Positions 26,500 to 38,966 are shown, counted from the stretch's first letter. The stretch: 64,000 bases of DNA from Capitulum mitella (GCA_030062745.1 CP099847.1:2278304-2342303); one strand, 5' to 3'. The notes: generated by a model not told the origin, from the sequence alone. Made by a program: numbers and translations.

Positions 26500-26626
26500 C
26501 ATGGGCGGAGGAACGGGGGAAGGAAAGAGGCCATGCCCCACTTTTGGGGAAATTCAACAGTAACCTTAAGGGGAAAAATGTCTTTGCTCCCCCTCCCACT
26601 TTTTTCTGGATGCTCCTAAGCCCGTG
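26500..26626. mobile_element. hAT-like MITE, 127 bp, with near-perfect 8-bp target site duplication
   Basis: The left end CATGGGCGGAGGAAC and the inverted right end CACGGGCTTAGGAGC form imperfect terminal repeats (11 of 15 match). The flanks are ATCCAGTT (26492-26499) and ATCCAATT (26627-26634), an 8-bp target duplication with one change. G-rich sequence follows the left end and C-rich sequence precedes the right end. It is non-coding, so a non-autonomous element. Confidence 0.7.
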
Positions 26627-27400
26627 ATCCAATTCATGTTAAAAATAATTAAAATAAACCGGTGAAATCAGCCTGTTACACTAAACGGAGACATGCTTCA
26701 GCTTCCCGAAGAAAGGGAAAAAAGCAAGCCCTTCGAGACTATGAAGTAAGTGGCTTTTGACTCGGGCAATTTTACAAGGCAGTGAATTTGTAAAAGTGCG
26801 TCACGTCTTGAACGTCTCTACAGATTCCGTTCCTGGGGCTCTGATAAAAGGAAATGTGTCATGGGAGATGTCCGGTTACTCACAACTGTTCATAACGGTA
26901 CAGCAGATTCCCTTCCGTAACTGAAAGAGCATGATTCAGTACAAGCTCGGGGAACTTTCGGCCGGAAGGCCTGCTGAGGGAGGGACAATGGTCGGTCCCA
27001 GCCGGCCAGGTCCTCTTAAACAACCCAGGTAACACCTCGCCAAAATCCGAGGAGCTCTAACTCACGGTCGAGGGTGGCGACCGAACATGAAAGCGGACAG
27101 CCAGGATCTACACCGCCCACCCCCAACAGAATTTATCGGACATAACCGCCCACTCAAATGAGTCTCAGATGTACAATTACCAAGGCAGGCGATTACACGC
27201 ATATTAATGAGAAATTATGGTACGGGGACGTCTCCCGAGCGCAGATGACAGGAACAACCCTTCTAACCACTGTTTTCGGGCCTAAACGCAGGAAATTAGC
27301 GCCTGTCGTACCCTGGCGCACTACAAAGGTAGCCATGGTGCGCGGCAGGATTCTCCCACAGCGGTGCCAACCCGTAATTAATGCTCAAACGGGCCCCGTC
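26627..27400. other. AT-richer segment after the 127-bp MITE, no gene recognised
   Basis: Ordinary-looking sequence with short open frames only. A small palindrome TTCGGCCGGAA is present at 26958-26968. Confidence 0.4.
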
Positions 27401-27540
27401 AACAGTGAACCCCTCTCATCCCGATCTGGGTCGGGCCGCGCAGGCGGGCGGCGCACCGTTTCATTGTCTTGAAAGGATAATGCCCGTCTGGGTGACAGCG
27501 TTTGACAGCACGTACGAGCATAATGAAATAATAGCCGCGC

Positions 27541-27590
27541 GGCGGCGGCGGCGGAGGCGGCGGCGGAGACGGCGGCGACGGCGGCCGCCG
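27541..27590. repeat. CGG trinucleotide run, imperfect
   Basis: CGG units broken by CGGAGG and CGGCGA. The run creates arginine- or proline-rich chance frames on both strands. Confidence 0.9.
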
Positions 27591-30470
27591 ATTGGTCGCC
27601 GACGCGCCAAGATGGTCGGGCCGGCGCGCGCGCTCCGACGCCGCCTGGGAGCGGCGGCCGCGCGCGCCGCCAAACACCGCCTGTTTGTCCCGCGCGCCCG
27701 GCTGAAACGTGGGAACGGCCGCGGCAAACAATGCGACACGTCGGCCGACGGCGGCGCGCGGCTAGCACAACAGCGGCGACGGCCGGGCCGCGCCGCCGCG
27801 CCGCCGCGCCGCGGGGTCGGCGCAGACGTGACCCCGGCGGCCGGGGTCGGCCGTCCCGTGACCCGGCGCGGCGACCGACGCGACGCCCCGCCGGCCGCGG
27901 CGCCGGACCGCCCGACGCGCGCGACGAGGAACGGCGCGGCGCTGCACGGCCGAGACCGGCGTCTCGGCGGCGGGGAGACTGCTCCAGACGGCTCCAGACG
28001 GTTCCGGACCGCACCAGACCGCCCGGGTCTTCTGACGGAGAGGTGCCCCGGGGCGGACGCGGCGATCAGTCCTGAAGTCGGCCCGGCCCGGCCCGGCTCA
28101 GCTCTGAATGGAGCCATGTCAGACTCCGCTACCGTGATATACGCGCGCCGTGCCCTGTTGGCTGACAAGGAAAACTGGTGGAGCTGTCGTCGGAGACAGC
28201 CATTCAGCGCAGCGGGCCCGGGCTGGGGCCGCTCAGCGCCGCGGGACGGCAGGAGGACCGACGCCGGCTGCCGCCCAGCCCAGCTCCCAGCTCCCAGCGC
28301 CAGCGCCGCCGCGCGGCAGAGCGGCCCGCTTCCGGGCGGCGCGCAAAAAGCGGCCGTGCGGGGGGCGTGCTCGGGAGGGGGTCTGATAGCTCCATCTGGG
28401 GCGGCCCGCCCGGCAGTGACGGCGCAGAAGAGGCTCATCAGAGACGGCCACCCCGAACGCGGACCGCACCGCCCCGTCCGGGCAGTCGACCTCGTGACCG
28501 TACCGAGTGAAGGCGCCCGATCTGCCACCCTCATGACACCGTGCGGTCGGTAACTGATGCTCCTGTAGTTCCCGCCACACTGCACCGTTGTTCCGGTATT
28601 TGCAGCGCGGCTGTCCCCGTCCGCGGCTTTGTCACGCGGTCAATACCCGCCAAATAAGGTCATGCGGCCCCTTTGCCGTCCCAATATTTGCAGCGTCGTT
28701 ACGCCAATGCTCACGTTTTGCAGCGCCCGGTGGCGGGGCGCCGCTGCCCCGGCGGCGGTCTGCGCCGGCCCTCGTCAGCCGCGCGGCCGCCGCCGCGGCG
28801 CTGGACTCAGCCCGTCACGCTGCGGCGACACTCGGAGCCGGCCGGCCACAATCCGACGGTCATGCGTCCCGAGCTGCGGCGCGACGCTGCAGCGCGGCGG
28901 CTCGCCGGTCCGTGCGCCCGGCTTGTTTCATGACTATCTTATGATGTTCGATGGTATCGCCGCGGTGTTCCCGTCATTAGTGTCAGGCCCGGCCGGCCCG
29001 GCGGCCGCCTGAGCGGTGTGACGTTCGGTCACGGCCCGCCACGCCGCCGCCGGCCGCCGTCTGGCCCGCGGGCGGCGGACGCGGCGGACGCCGGCGGATC
29101 GCGCCGATAGAGGCGCGTTCGGTCCGCGCCGGACAGGCCGAGACGTCGGCCGGAGACGGAGCCGTCAGCGTCCAGTCAGCGGCAAGGTCACGCTAAACCC
29201 GCTGCCGGCCGCCCTGTCTGGCGTGAGGGATTACAACCGGGCCGATTTGGGTTTCCGCCGATGTCCAGGCGTGTCGCGGCGATGAGACGTGGTCCGACCC
29301 GACCGCCGGGCTCCCAGTCTGGGCTCCGAGGGCCGTTGGTTGCAGGCTTTCGACCGGGGTTCCGACGAGGGTCGGCAGTTTACGGTCGTTTGATGCGAAA
29401 CGTCATTTGTCAGCTGCGAGATTCTCGGCAGCAGACTCTCGACATTTACACCGCCGCCATTCATGAACTGCGATATCGCCCCTGTCATAAAATGTAAATA
29501 AATATGGCAAGAACACCCGGGCCATGTCCGTTTACGATGCCTCTTCAAGTCGTCACGAAACTGTCACAAATGTTTTGAGGCGGACGAGGGAGCCGTCAAA
29601 CGGACCTGATCTTTCCCACACGGCTCGGAATAACCACAACACGGTCCTCGCTAGGGAAGGTCATGGTCCTGCCGGCGTTTTTCGCTGCCGTCCGGCGCGC
29701 CGGCCGATCTCGGCGTCGGCGGCGCCCGGCCGTTTCCGCGGCGGCCGGGCGTTCCGCGGCGCCGGAACGACGTCAAGCGCTCGTAAAGCGCAACACGACG
29801 CCCGCCACTCGAGCAAATGAATTCCGAAGCGCTCTCGGCGGCACCCCGGCTCGTTACGGCCGCGCAGCGCCCGGGAAGGCGGCCACATTTGCAGATGCTT
29901 CCGCTCGTCGAGCGGCCGGCCGCGCCGCGCCGGCCGGCCGGCGGCCGGCGCGGCGAGCTAGGCCGCGGCAGTTAATGAAATGGCCCCGTTCAGCAAATTA
30001 CCCTGCGAGGAAACTTGCATCCGAAACGGCGCAGATCGTATCGCCAGGTCGTTTACGAGCCGAGCCGGGGCCGGGCCGGGCGCGGCTGCCACATCTGGCG
30101 GCGGCGGAGCGGCTCGGCGGCGAGCTGCTCGGGCCGCCGCGCCGGAGACGGATGGCTCGCCGGGCGGCCGGCCCCGCCCGGCGACGGCCGACGCGCCGGC
30201 CGACCGAGCCGAGCGGAAAACGGGCAAAACAAAACTCATTAACCAGTGCATTTAAATTCTATGAATAAAGATTACGCAGTTTAGGGCGAAATAATTAAAA
30301 GATAATGTAATTAAAATGTAAATATTCCGCGTTCGTGAACGGTGTTCGCCGTGTTCGGCCGACGGAAGGCCCGCCGACCCGAATTCTGGTCGGCTGTGAC
30401 CCGGCCCACCGCCCGCTCCGGAATCCTCCCTAGGAGGGAAATCCGGTCCCGGTCCGTCTGTCTGAGGGCA

Positions 30471-30500
30471 GACCTGGCACAGCACGCTGTCTGCCAGGTC
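30471..30500. repeat. Short hairpin GACCTGGCA/TGCCAGGTC
   Basis: Nine-base perfect arms around a 12-base centre that can pair further (AGC/GCT). A second small palindrome, CCTCCCTAGGAGG, lies 45 bases upstream. Confidence 0.6.
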
Positions 30501-30973
30501 CGGCACGTGAAACAGCGTATACCTGGCCCTCAGCCCGATTAGAAAAGGTTTCTCTGAGAGGAGGCTGTGTCTGCTATCTGTGACTGCGACCATGTCATAT
30601 TCCCGGCCCCGGACGTCCCTTGTAGTGTTGATGATCAGAATCCGAATTCCGACTTTTCCAAGATTCTCTAATTTCCGAATCGGAAATCGGTTGGACAGAG
30701 AACTTATTTCTCGCACAAAACTGGACAGCATATTGCAAACCAACTGCCAAAAAATGTGACAAAACTAAATGCTGCTTAATATTCCAGTTATAAACTCAAC
30801 TACACGCATGACACAAAACTACCATTTTGGAAGTTACTCAAAAACATAGTTGACTACGGTTCTGAACCTTTCATACCCAATTCTGTCCAACATCTTTAAA
30901 TGCTCATACCCTTATTGCATACATCTGAATTGAAACAAGACTGCTGCTAGTCAGACCAATCATTGTGGACTTC

Positions 30974-31381
30974 CAGGGGTGTCGATTTGTATTTTTTGAG
31001 GGGGCCCTGGCCCACCCAATTTTGATCTGGCCCACCCAATGTTGGTTTGGGCCCACCGAATATTTTCTGCAAGTTTTCAAGGCATATCAATAATAATAAC
31101 GAAAAGAACGGCTGGAATAGATAACAGATAGGCAGAAAGTAAAAAATAAAGTATAAAATGATATATCTATCTTTTCATCTTTTACTTCTACATACATCTG
31201 TATACATGGGGATACATGCAATTTTGAATTTCATAAGTTGCAACAAAAAATCCATAAATTTCCATTGGTCAAAATAAAGTGGGCTAAATCCGTCGAGAAA
31301 CCCACATTTGAGGGGAGGTTAGGTTGTCGGGCTCTCGGCTCGCCTCCCCCCTCCAGTCATTCATTAAAATCGACGTCCCTG
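30974..31381. mobile_element. MITE-like element, about 408 bp, with terminal inverted repeats
   Basis: The left end CAGGGGTGTCGATTTGTATT and the inverted right end CAGGGACGTCGATTTTAATG match at most positions over 20 bases. Inside the ends are a G-rich run (left) and a C-rich run (right), as in the other MITEs of this window. The possible 8-bp duplications TGGACTTC and TGAAATTT agree at 5 of 8 positions, which is weak. The AT-rich interior has no transposase frame. The hAT assignment is an inference from the CAGGG ends. Confidence 0.65.
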
Positions 31382-32159
31382 TGAAATTTGGAATGCATCA
31401 AATTGGTAACATTTTTAAAATCACTATTAAATTCAAACAGAACACAACATATTGTGTCATCATTTGCCACAACAAGCCAACGGTCTAGACTAAATGATCA
31501 CCAATACCTTACGAATCGCAGATGACCCATAAACGCAGTTCTTCTGAAACTGTTGAGAAGGCGGACCAGCCTTTAGGCCCATTTTCTTATGTACTGCCCA
31601 CAGGCACAATCAGGAGCACAGCCAGAGTTTTCTTAAAAAGGAGGGAGCTCAGTCCAATTGAGCAATCATACGAAAACCGGCTGATGGGAAGAGGATGTGC
31701 AATGGTTTTCACAAAGAAATCGGGCCTAGAGGACCCCTGGCTGCGCTTATGGGCACGACGTTCAATTATAAGATTCGGGGACTGTCCATGTACCGCACAA
31801 ATATATGTACATTGCCCCTATGGAAGGCCTATAGCTATTTCATGGCAATGCAAACCAGAAACACGTCCGATAATTTGCAGATGACCCAAAGCTATTTCAC
31901 AGCACATGCAAACTGCCACCTGGCGTTCATGTGCTAAATAGCTCAAGCACACCTTTCCCCCCATGACATTGGCTTGTAACAGCACTGCATTTCTGTCAGT
32001 GAGTTACAGCAATGAGGCAAATCTGTCGCCTCATTGTTGTATCCTACTTCCCTCAAAACACTGGACCTATCTTATTTATTGATATAAAATGACTGGATTC
32101 CCAATCATGTCATTCATCATAAAACGTCACAAAGATTTCCCTCTTAATGCTGTCAGTCC

Positions 32160-32245
32160 TGTTTTGGTCGACCGGTTAGTTGGTTTGGGTAGCGCGCGCA
32201 GCCGCTTGGGCTCCAGCGTCCGGTGTTCGATCCACATCACACGTG
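32160..32245 (+). repeat. tRNA-like SINE head (degenerate A and B boxes)
   Basis: The sequence contains GGTTAGTTGGTTTGGGTAGC, resembling a D-arm and A box, and 40 bases later GGTGTTCGATCC, resembling a B box (GGTTCGANNCC). The spacing fits a tRNA-derived promoter. The cloverleaf is poor, with about three pairs in the T stem. It lies in the AT-rich island 30250-33110. Confidence 0.4.
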
Positions 32246-32261
32246 TGACCCATCGAGAGCT

Positions 32262-32338
32262 AGCGGCGTCCAATTTTGAACCCACAACAATGCGATTATG
32301 AGTCCGAACCACTGTCCAGTACGCTAACGAGGAGGACC
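32262..32338 (-). pseudogene. tRNA-Met(CAT)-like sequence, decayed or part of a SINE
   Basis: On the minus strand the stretch reads CCTCCTCGTTAGCGTACTGG, then GGACTCATAATC, then GTGGGTTCAAAATTGG. These match the 5' end and A box (TTAGCG), the anticodon loop CTCATAA and a degenerate B box of elongator tRNA-Met. The acceptor and T stems do not pair well, so it is not a working tRNA. It faces another tRNA-like stretch at 32160-32245 on the opposite strand. Either one composite SINE or two separate insertions would explain this. Confidence 0.5.
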
Positions 32339-33674
32339 TATTTGCTCGAGAGCCCAGGAAGATGTGGCACATTTGTTGTTATATGGCTGCCCGTTAACCT
32401 AAAGGGCTGCCAGATTGTTAAAAAACCGCCAGCAGTGACCAATTTCTTTTTTTGAAGGCTAGTATTTTTCACAAATGTAATGTTGAGAAGACTACGCAGG
32501 GTGAACCAGGTATCCAAAAAATATCTATTTCGATTTTACAGCAACTACACCTAACGGTCTAATTGTAGGCTTTTTTATCTGTAAGCAAAAGCGTAGGTGC
32601 GAGACGAAAAATGAAGAGACTGGAGGAAGGGGAGGGGCGGGGGAGCGTTTGTTTATAGGATATCATTCATAGTACCCAAGCATGCATTCCGCCTTATGAC
32701 CAGCGCTACAGGCCTAAAAAAAATTGGAAGACATGTTTGTTTCATCCCTCCTGCTTCCTTCAACCATGGTTGTAAGTCACCTTATTTTTTAAATGAACAA
32801 TACACACCGGCGCAGCCGCCCCCTTAGGCCCTTATTTTTTGGCGAAGAACGTTGCACATCGTCTTCCCACCAGACGGCCTTCGCATGATTTCAGTTCACA
32901 ATGAGCTTCCTCCCCCCCCTTAAGAAAATTCTGCCTGCACAACTGGCAATGAATTTAGTCCTGGCTGTCTGCAATGCAGAAGCAGACGTTAAAATAAAAA
33001 AAAAGAAAACGGAAATCAGGATTTTGTTGGACAGGCTTGGACAATCTTGGACGCTCGCATGGCTTCCTCCTCGGAACTTGGTCGGAAACTGGTTCGAATT
33101 TTTCCAAAAGTAACAAAACTGGTCCCCCGCGAGGCATCGGGATCCGTCTGACCGTCCGCGGCTGCGATCCGACCCTGCCCAGGCCCAGAGGCCTTCCTTC
33201 AGAGACGGACGGTGGAGCACATTCGGGACGGCCAATCGTGACTCGGCGACCTCCGCCCGGCCGACAGACTCTCCGCGCGACGCACCGGCGCCCGTCCTCC
33301 GACGGCCGCGACGCGACCCAGCCCGGCGATGACTGGCGCGTCTGGCGGGCGTGACGTCGGCGCGTGACGAGCGCTGGCCGACAGGCGGGCGGCCTGTGAC
33401 GCCGCGCTGTGACGGCCGGCGCCCGCCGCCCTGTCGGCGGCGACACGAGCCCACAAAGGCCGTCGATGGCGGCGGCAGCGGCGGCGGCGGCGGCGGCTAA
33501 CGCGGCCTAATCAGAGCGGGCGCCACATCCGGCGACGGCGCGCCGTAATCACCAGGTGCGACCGGCGCCGGCCAATGACACACAAAGGGAGGGGCCTGGC
33601 GGCGGTCCGGCCGCGGAGGATCGCCGCCGCCGCCGTAGTCTGATGACGCTGCAGCCGGGTCTCCCCCGCCCCGG

Positions 33675-33704
33675 CACACACACAGACACACACACACACA
33701 CACA
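33675..33704. repeat. CA microsatellite
   Basis: A run of about fifteen CA units broken by one GA. Confidence 0.97.
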
Positions 33705-33719
33705 GTCACTCGGGGCCCT

Positions 33720-35440
33720 CCCCGTCTCCGTGACATGACGGCAAACACGGAAGAATAATTAGATTGTGCTAGTTTTTGGATGGGGCGCACGACAAAAGTG
33801 ATCCTATCTGAAGAGGAAGCTGTCATGTGCATGTACCGCCACGATGAATGACACTTTTTAATTGTTTGTATGAGGACGCCTGGCGGAACGGTACGGAAAC
33901 GTGCAAACAACGCGTCTTAACAATGGCTACCTAGCCGTTTGATCAACAGCCCTGTACCTGAGACGGACACAATTTTCATGACTATGTGTTTCGGTGATTA
34001 AATTCTGCAGTAGCTCGGCAGGTAAATCACGTCATGCAATGAACGTGCCTCTTGAGTAACGGACAAAAGCATACCACAAGAGGAAGAATATGACAGTTCC
34101 GGTGACAGCAATCGCAAACAGCTACCGGCGGGATAAAGACGGGGTACAGGGACAAAATTAGGCAGGCTAAAGGTGTGCCCAAATGCAAAACAATACCGGT
34201 TTTTATAAGATGGCAGGACGCTTTTCACGAAAACGGTTTTAGACATCAGCCGCTGAATTGCTGAATTCAGTGATCTGTATATTTAAAATTCATGCATGTT
34301 GCACTGAACAAGCTTTTCACCAAGACTGGATTGTGAAATTACTGTTAATGGAATTCCCTCGTAGAAAACAAGGGTGGAATGCTGGTGGTATGTGGCACTG
34401 AGAGAACATCTATTAATACCTACTTCTTTATACCTACTACCATATTCATATTACCTACCTACCTATACTATACACTTTATCTACTTTATATCAAAACGTT
34501 GTTTAAGGAAACTTAATTTGGCAGTTTTTACAACAACTAAAATCCTTCAAATGGGGAAGCTATACTTGTTCCGAAACCAGAAAGCCAAGTAATACCGATG
34601 TTCGTTACCTGACAGCAAACTATCCCTGTCAACGCGACAAAAAAATACTTAACGTCAGAAAGGGTACTGTGTGAGCAATATTAACATGTTTCGCAAAGAC
34701 TGCAGCCATTTGCTCTTCGACGAACGTAAATACGGCCATACTATTTACGTGTGGTGCAGAGAGTGTCATGCTGTTTCTAGAAGATATCGTGCGGTCTTGG
34801 TGAAGTGCCTCAGCATTGTGTGATATTAATCTCCTCGAGGTAGCTGCCTTGATCTAGGTACACTCGGATCTCTTTGCACTTTACAATCCTCTCGTTAATT
34901 CATTACAAAATAACCTTACATTTTACAAAAAGACCCTTACGTTCCACATTCACATCCTAAAAGCGCTCAAATCTTTCCACGGCTTGGCATATTGCGCTTT
35001 TGAAAACACAAGCCTCAGAATTACACACGTTTGATATTTATAGACCAGTTCAAAATAACCTACAGAGCCCATTTACTCATTTTTTTTACAGTCAGGGCAG
35101 CAATATTATGAAGGCATGATCAGCTTTGCATTGTTCTAGAACTGACACGATATTTATATTTAGGTATACTCGTATTCTCATATCTCAAGTGGTCGAAACA
35201 GACTAGCTCTGATCGAGTAGCATAAAGCCTCCGCCAGTTACATTTTCGGGTTTTGGGTTGGGAAAAACGGAATTTTAAATTCGGATCAGCTCAGGGCATC
35301 GCAGTCAAGAAACTTTACAACAAACAAAACAAACCGTTATCGCAAAACTAGCAAAACGTACAGGCCTGTATCGGGCACACCACCGAGAGGCCGACGCCGA
35401 CGGCCGAACGTACCGTCGAGACCGACGGCCAGGCTCCGTT
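33720..35440. other. AT-rich island, no gene recognised
   Basis: About 1.7 kb of low-GC sequence with only short frames. It contains CTACC/TACCTAC pyrimidine words at 34420-34480. No element ends were recognised. Confidence 0.4.
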
Positions 35441-37026
35441 GAGCCCGGCAGCCGCCGCCGGCGCCGCCCTGTCGGCTGCAGATGCTGCCGGCGCCGGCGG
35501 CGGCGCCGGCCGGGCACTATTGATTGGATGGAGGGCACCGCTCGGCTGGTATCTGGTGGCGCGCCGGCCCTATCTGCCCTCCTCAGGAGATTTCGGGCGG
35601 CTTTGTCCCCCACCGGCTCCCCCTGCCGCCGGCGACATTGACAAATCACCGGAGCTCAGAGCCGCATTAGTCGTCTCGCCGGAGAAAGGGCAAATTTAAT
35701 CAGCTATTCGACGCTGTTTTTCTAATAATTTAGCCCGGCCAAAATGCCTTTTGCATTTGCTTCGACTTGCATAAGCTATGATAATTGCGACAAACGTACC
35801 TGGACAGGTTTGCCCGGTGCAGGAATTAAAAATGGCAGCGGTGCAGGCCGCGCGGGCGGATTCCTGCAGTGTATCTCTCAGCCGCTGTGTCCCATAAGTC
35901 ACTGCACGATATCATATGCAAAAATAAATGGCCGCCGTAGAATTAATGCCCTGCATATGAGGCGGCGGCCGCGGCGGCCGGACCTTATCAGGCGTGGCTG
36001 ATTTAGGGAGGCGCACCGCTGCGACCGACCCGAGCGCAGCAGACCTTCCGCTGAGACCGTCCCACAGCAGAGGACGTCCCAGAACGCTCCGAGCACGCCC
36101 GGAACCCTGCACCCTCGGAACAGAGCACGCCCGGAGCGGAGCACGCCCGGAGGCCAGCACCCCATGGACAGGAGCGAAGTACGCTCTGGGCCGGAGCGGA
36201 GCGCGCCCCCGGCAGAAGAGGATAACACCCGCAGCGGGGCACGGCCGGTCGTCGCCGCCGGCGGCGCCGATGCAGGGCGGCGCGGCGCGCGGCCGCCTGG
36301 CGCGCCGGCGGCGCTCGCGGCGCAGTGACAGCGCGGAATGGATGGCATCCGCCGGCGGGCGGCGGCTCTCGGTCGACGCTGCTGGCGCGGCGCGCTCCGG
36401 CGCGCATTCCTCCCGCTCATCAGCATACTCGGCCGCCTAATAGAGTGTTTGCGGCAAATGTGACTCGCCGGCATCAAAACAATGACACGCGGCGGCGCCG
36501 GCCTCATGGCTGCCGCCCGGCCGGCCCGGCCCCGGCTTGGCAGCTGGACAGCCGATGGGTGGTCGGCGGCCGCCGCGCCATCAATAATCGTCTGGGCCGT
36601 CGTTCGGCCGGGCCGGATTTGGACGTGATTTTGACAAATTCGCCAGCTGACAAGTGTTCACACCTGGTTAGGACGCGCTGCTCCTCCGGCCGGCCGAATA
36701 AGCCCCAGTTCTAATCTGCCGGATAAATTACTGTTTTTGCAATTAGCGCCGAGCTATAAATAACATTGTCCGGACGTTTCTGTACACAAAGGAAGCCGGG
36801 CAGAGTGGCGAGAGGGCGGGAGGACTGCCGGCGGGCGCCGCGCGGTGGCGTGTCGCTAGCTGTCACCTCGAAATAGGTGTGTGTCAACCGGCGACGCAGC
36901 GCCGCCATATTTCACGGCGGCGGCCTCTCTCCAGGATTAATCATTTCCCAACTAACTGGCGGTAATTTGGCACCGGGCGGCCGCGATTATTTCGGCGAAA
37001 ACGTCCTGCCGGCTGCCAGCGGCGGC

Positions 37027-37083
37027 CGCGGACTCCCGCGAGTCCGCGCCGAGTCTGGCGGCACGGACTCGCGGGAGTCCGCG
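37027..37083. repeat. 20-bp perfect inverted repeat with 17-base loop
   Basis: The arms 37027-37046 and 37064-37083 are perfect inverted copies; the core word is CGGACTCCCGCGAGTCCG. Each arm is itself nearly palindromic (GGACTC...GAGTCC), so a cruciform or an RNA hairpin is possible. Confidence 0.9.
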
Positions 37084-37157
37084 CCGCCGCCCGGCCAGGC
37101 GGCGTTTTCTAATCAAATTATCTGTAATAGGTGCGCGCGCGGCGGCAGCGGCAGCGG

Positions 37158-37163
37158 GCGGCT

Positions 37164-37197
<34 letters not shown>
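37158..37197. repeat. GGC trinucleotide run
   Basis: GCCGGCGGCGGC followed by about ten further GGC units. Confidence 0.93.
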
Positions 37198-37198
<1 letters not shown>

Positions 37199-37365
37199 GT
37201 CTCGGCCGACCGCGGGGACCGGCGGTGCTCGGCCGCCGCCCGCGGGCATGAAACAATCGGCCGCCCAATGATTAACGGGTGCCCGCCTGTACCTGTCACA
37301 GGTGACGACGAAATTACCCGGGCACCGGACACGGGACACGGCCTGGATCGGCGGGGCGCAGCCGC

Positions 37366-37498
37366 CGGCCGGACACGGCAGCCCAGCCAGAGACGGACAC
37401 GGCAGCCCAGCCAGAGACGGACACGGCAGCCCAGCCAGAGACGGACACGGCAGCCCAGCCAGAGACGGACACGGCAGCCCAGCCAGAGACGGACCGGG
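37366..37498. repeat. Minisatellite of 24-bp units
   Basis: Units AGAGACGGACACGGCAGCCC plus AGCC repeat about five and a half times almost without change (for example 37381 and 37405 mark the 24-bp step). Both strands stay open because 24 is a multiple of 3. Confidence 0.95.
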
Positions 37499-37559
37499 AG
37501 CCGGCCGGAGACGGACACGGACGGAAGGCGACGGGGGGACGGACACGCACGGAGAATGA

Positions 37560-38780
37560 GGGAGAGACGAACAGCAGTGGAGGGCAAGGGTGACGCAGTA
37601 GCGATGAAATTGAGGGAATACGGACATGGACAGAGAACGAGGGGGAAACGGACAAGGATGCAGGACGAGGCAGAAACGAGCATGGACGGAAAATGAGGGG
37701 AAAATGACAGTGATGTAGGACGATAGAAAGAAGGGTGCCAACAGAACACAAGAAAAAGGAAGAAACGGGGCTCGAGGAAGGAAATGGCATGGATAGGGGA
37801 CGAAGGAGAGCAGGGCCTAGGTAGAAAAAAGGGAAGGATGAAAAGTAGACAGCCGCGGGTAATCATCAACAAACCTGGCAGAGTCGGAGTGGGATCCCTG
37901 ACTGGATTTCGGGACGAATCTTTCTAAGCCTTAAAAATATTAAATTTTTGTTCCAGCGTTCTTCTAAGCATTGGTGAGTTTTCAAAACTAGCCAACGAAA
38001 CGGAAAATGCACACTGTGGAACCATAGCCAACGGGATTTTGTAGGTCTATTTTGCACGTACGGGATTTTGTAGATCTGTCGAAAGCTGGTCTCGACGAAC
38101 AGAACGGCAGAAGTAAAGACAAATCGACGTAAATGGACCAAGTAGAGTCGATGACCCAAATGAGGACCATCATGAGTCAGCAGTTTCTCTCATGGTCGTC
38201 GGATGCCAGGACAGGAAGGAGACGTAGGTGACCGTGATGTAAGGGAATCGCGAGCCGTGGAAGGGAGGGTATCGCCGAGAGTCGTGAAGAGATTAGGAAG
38301 GATTTTGACCCACTGAAATGTCGCTCCAAAGATGACACGCTCCTAAAGCCTATGGTCTTCTCCCGATGCCATTCAAAATGAATATATTTAAGAAAGCTTG
38401 TAGGTCGGCATGGAAGAATGTCCAGTGTCGTCAGCAGCGAGTGCCAGCTAGGGCTGGAGCCGCGGACAGAAAAGGACACGCTGTGCAGCGAGTCTTTCCC
38501 GGGTATTTTAGTTCTCAGTGAGGACGATCGTAGGTGAGCCTCAAGGGTGCGGTATACTTTGCTCTGTTTGGTAGAGTGGTGTGAAGCGATGATGGCTGGA
38601 TGGTGCTTGAGGTGCTGAGAGGTGTCTGAGGTTCCGGCAGATGCTGTCCATTCCGAATGGTTCTCGGGTGATGCTGGTGTTACTGGATGGTACCAAGTGG
38701 TGCTGAGTGGGTGTGGATAGATCCAGACGGTTCTGGGTGGTACTGCGTAGCGCTAGATAGTGCAGATGGTGCGGAGTGAT
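37560..38780. other. Purine-rich to mixed segment after the 24-bp array, no gene recognised
   Basis: The left part is GA-rich (GGACGAGGCAGAAACGAGC and similar), probably decayed repeat DNA. At 38030-38080 the words GGGATTTTGTAGGTCT and GGGATTTTGTAGATCT form a short direct repeat. 38550-38780 is rich in GGTGCTG/GGTACTG words at roughly 20-bp spacing. Confidence 0.4.
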
Positions 38781-38966
38781 GCTGGGTGGGTTTGAGTGCC
38801 GGCGGGTTGCGGAGCCGTTGCCCTGGAGGCCGGTGGGTACTCATCTGGGGGTGGCAACTCATCTCGGCTCGGCTGCAGCGTCGGTCGCCGGGGGCTTACC
38901 TGCAACAACAGGGGGGAACAGCGGTTAGTGCAGGGCTCGGGGCGGCCGATCAGGTTTACACGAGTC

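Larger units (their letters stand above)
31382..33110. other. AT-rich island with tRNA-like pair, otherwise unassigned
   Basis: Between the 408-bp MITE and GC-rich DNA from 33120. Apart from the tRNA-like pair, the end of a CCTCCCCCCCTTAAGAAAAT stretch near 32910 resembles the right end of the window's MITEs, but no matching left end was found. Confidence 0.4.

Noticed and set aside
27381-28585. Overlapping frames of 390 codons (+) and 374 codons (-)
   Set aside because: Both are Arg/Ala/Pro/Gly-rich, overlap each other across a CGG run and show no domain. Stop codons are rare in such GC-rich DNA, so long frames are expected by chance.
32262-32338. A working tRNA-Met gene
   Set aside because: The stems do not pair well and the B box is degenerate, so it is treated as a relic.
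32630-32935. A fifth MITE
   Set aside because: Only a possible right end was seen; no matching inverted left end or target duplication.
36952-37872. 306-codon minus-strand frame with repeated LGCRVRLW
   Set aside because: The repeat comes from the 24-bp minisatellite and the rest has no domain.
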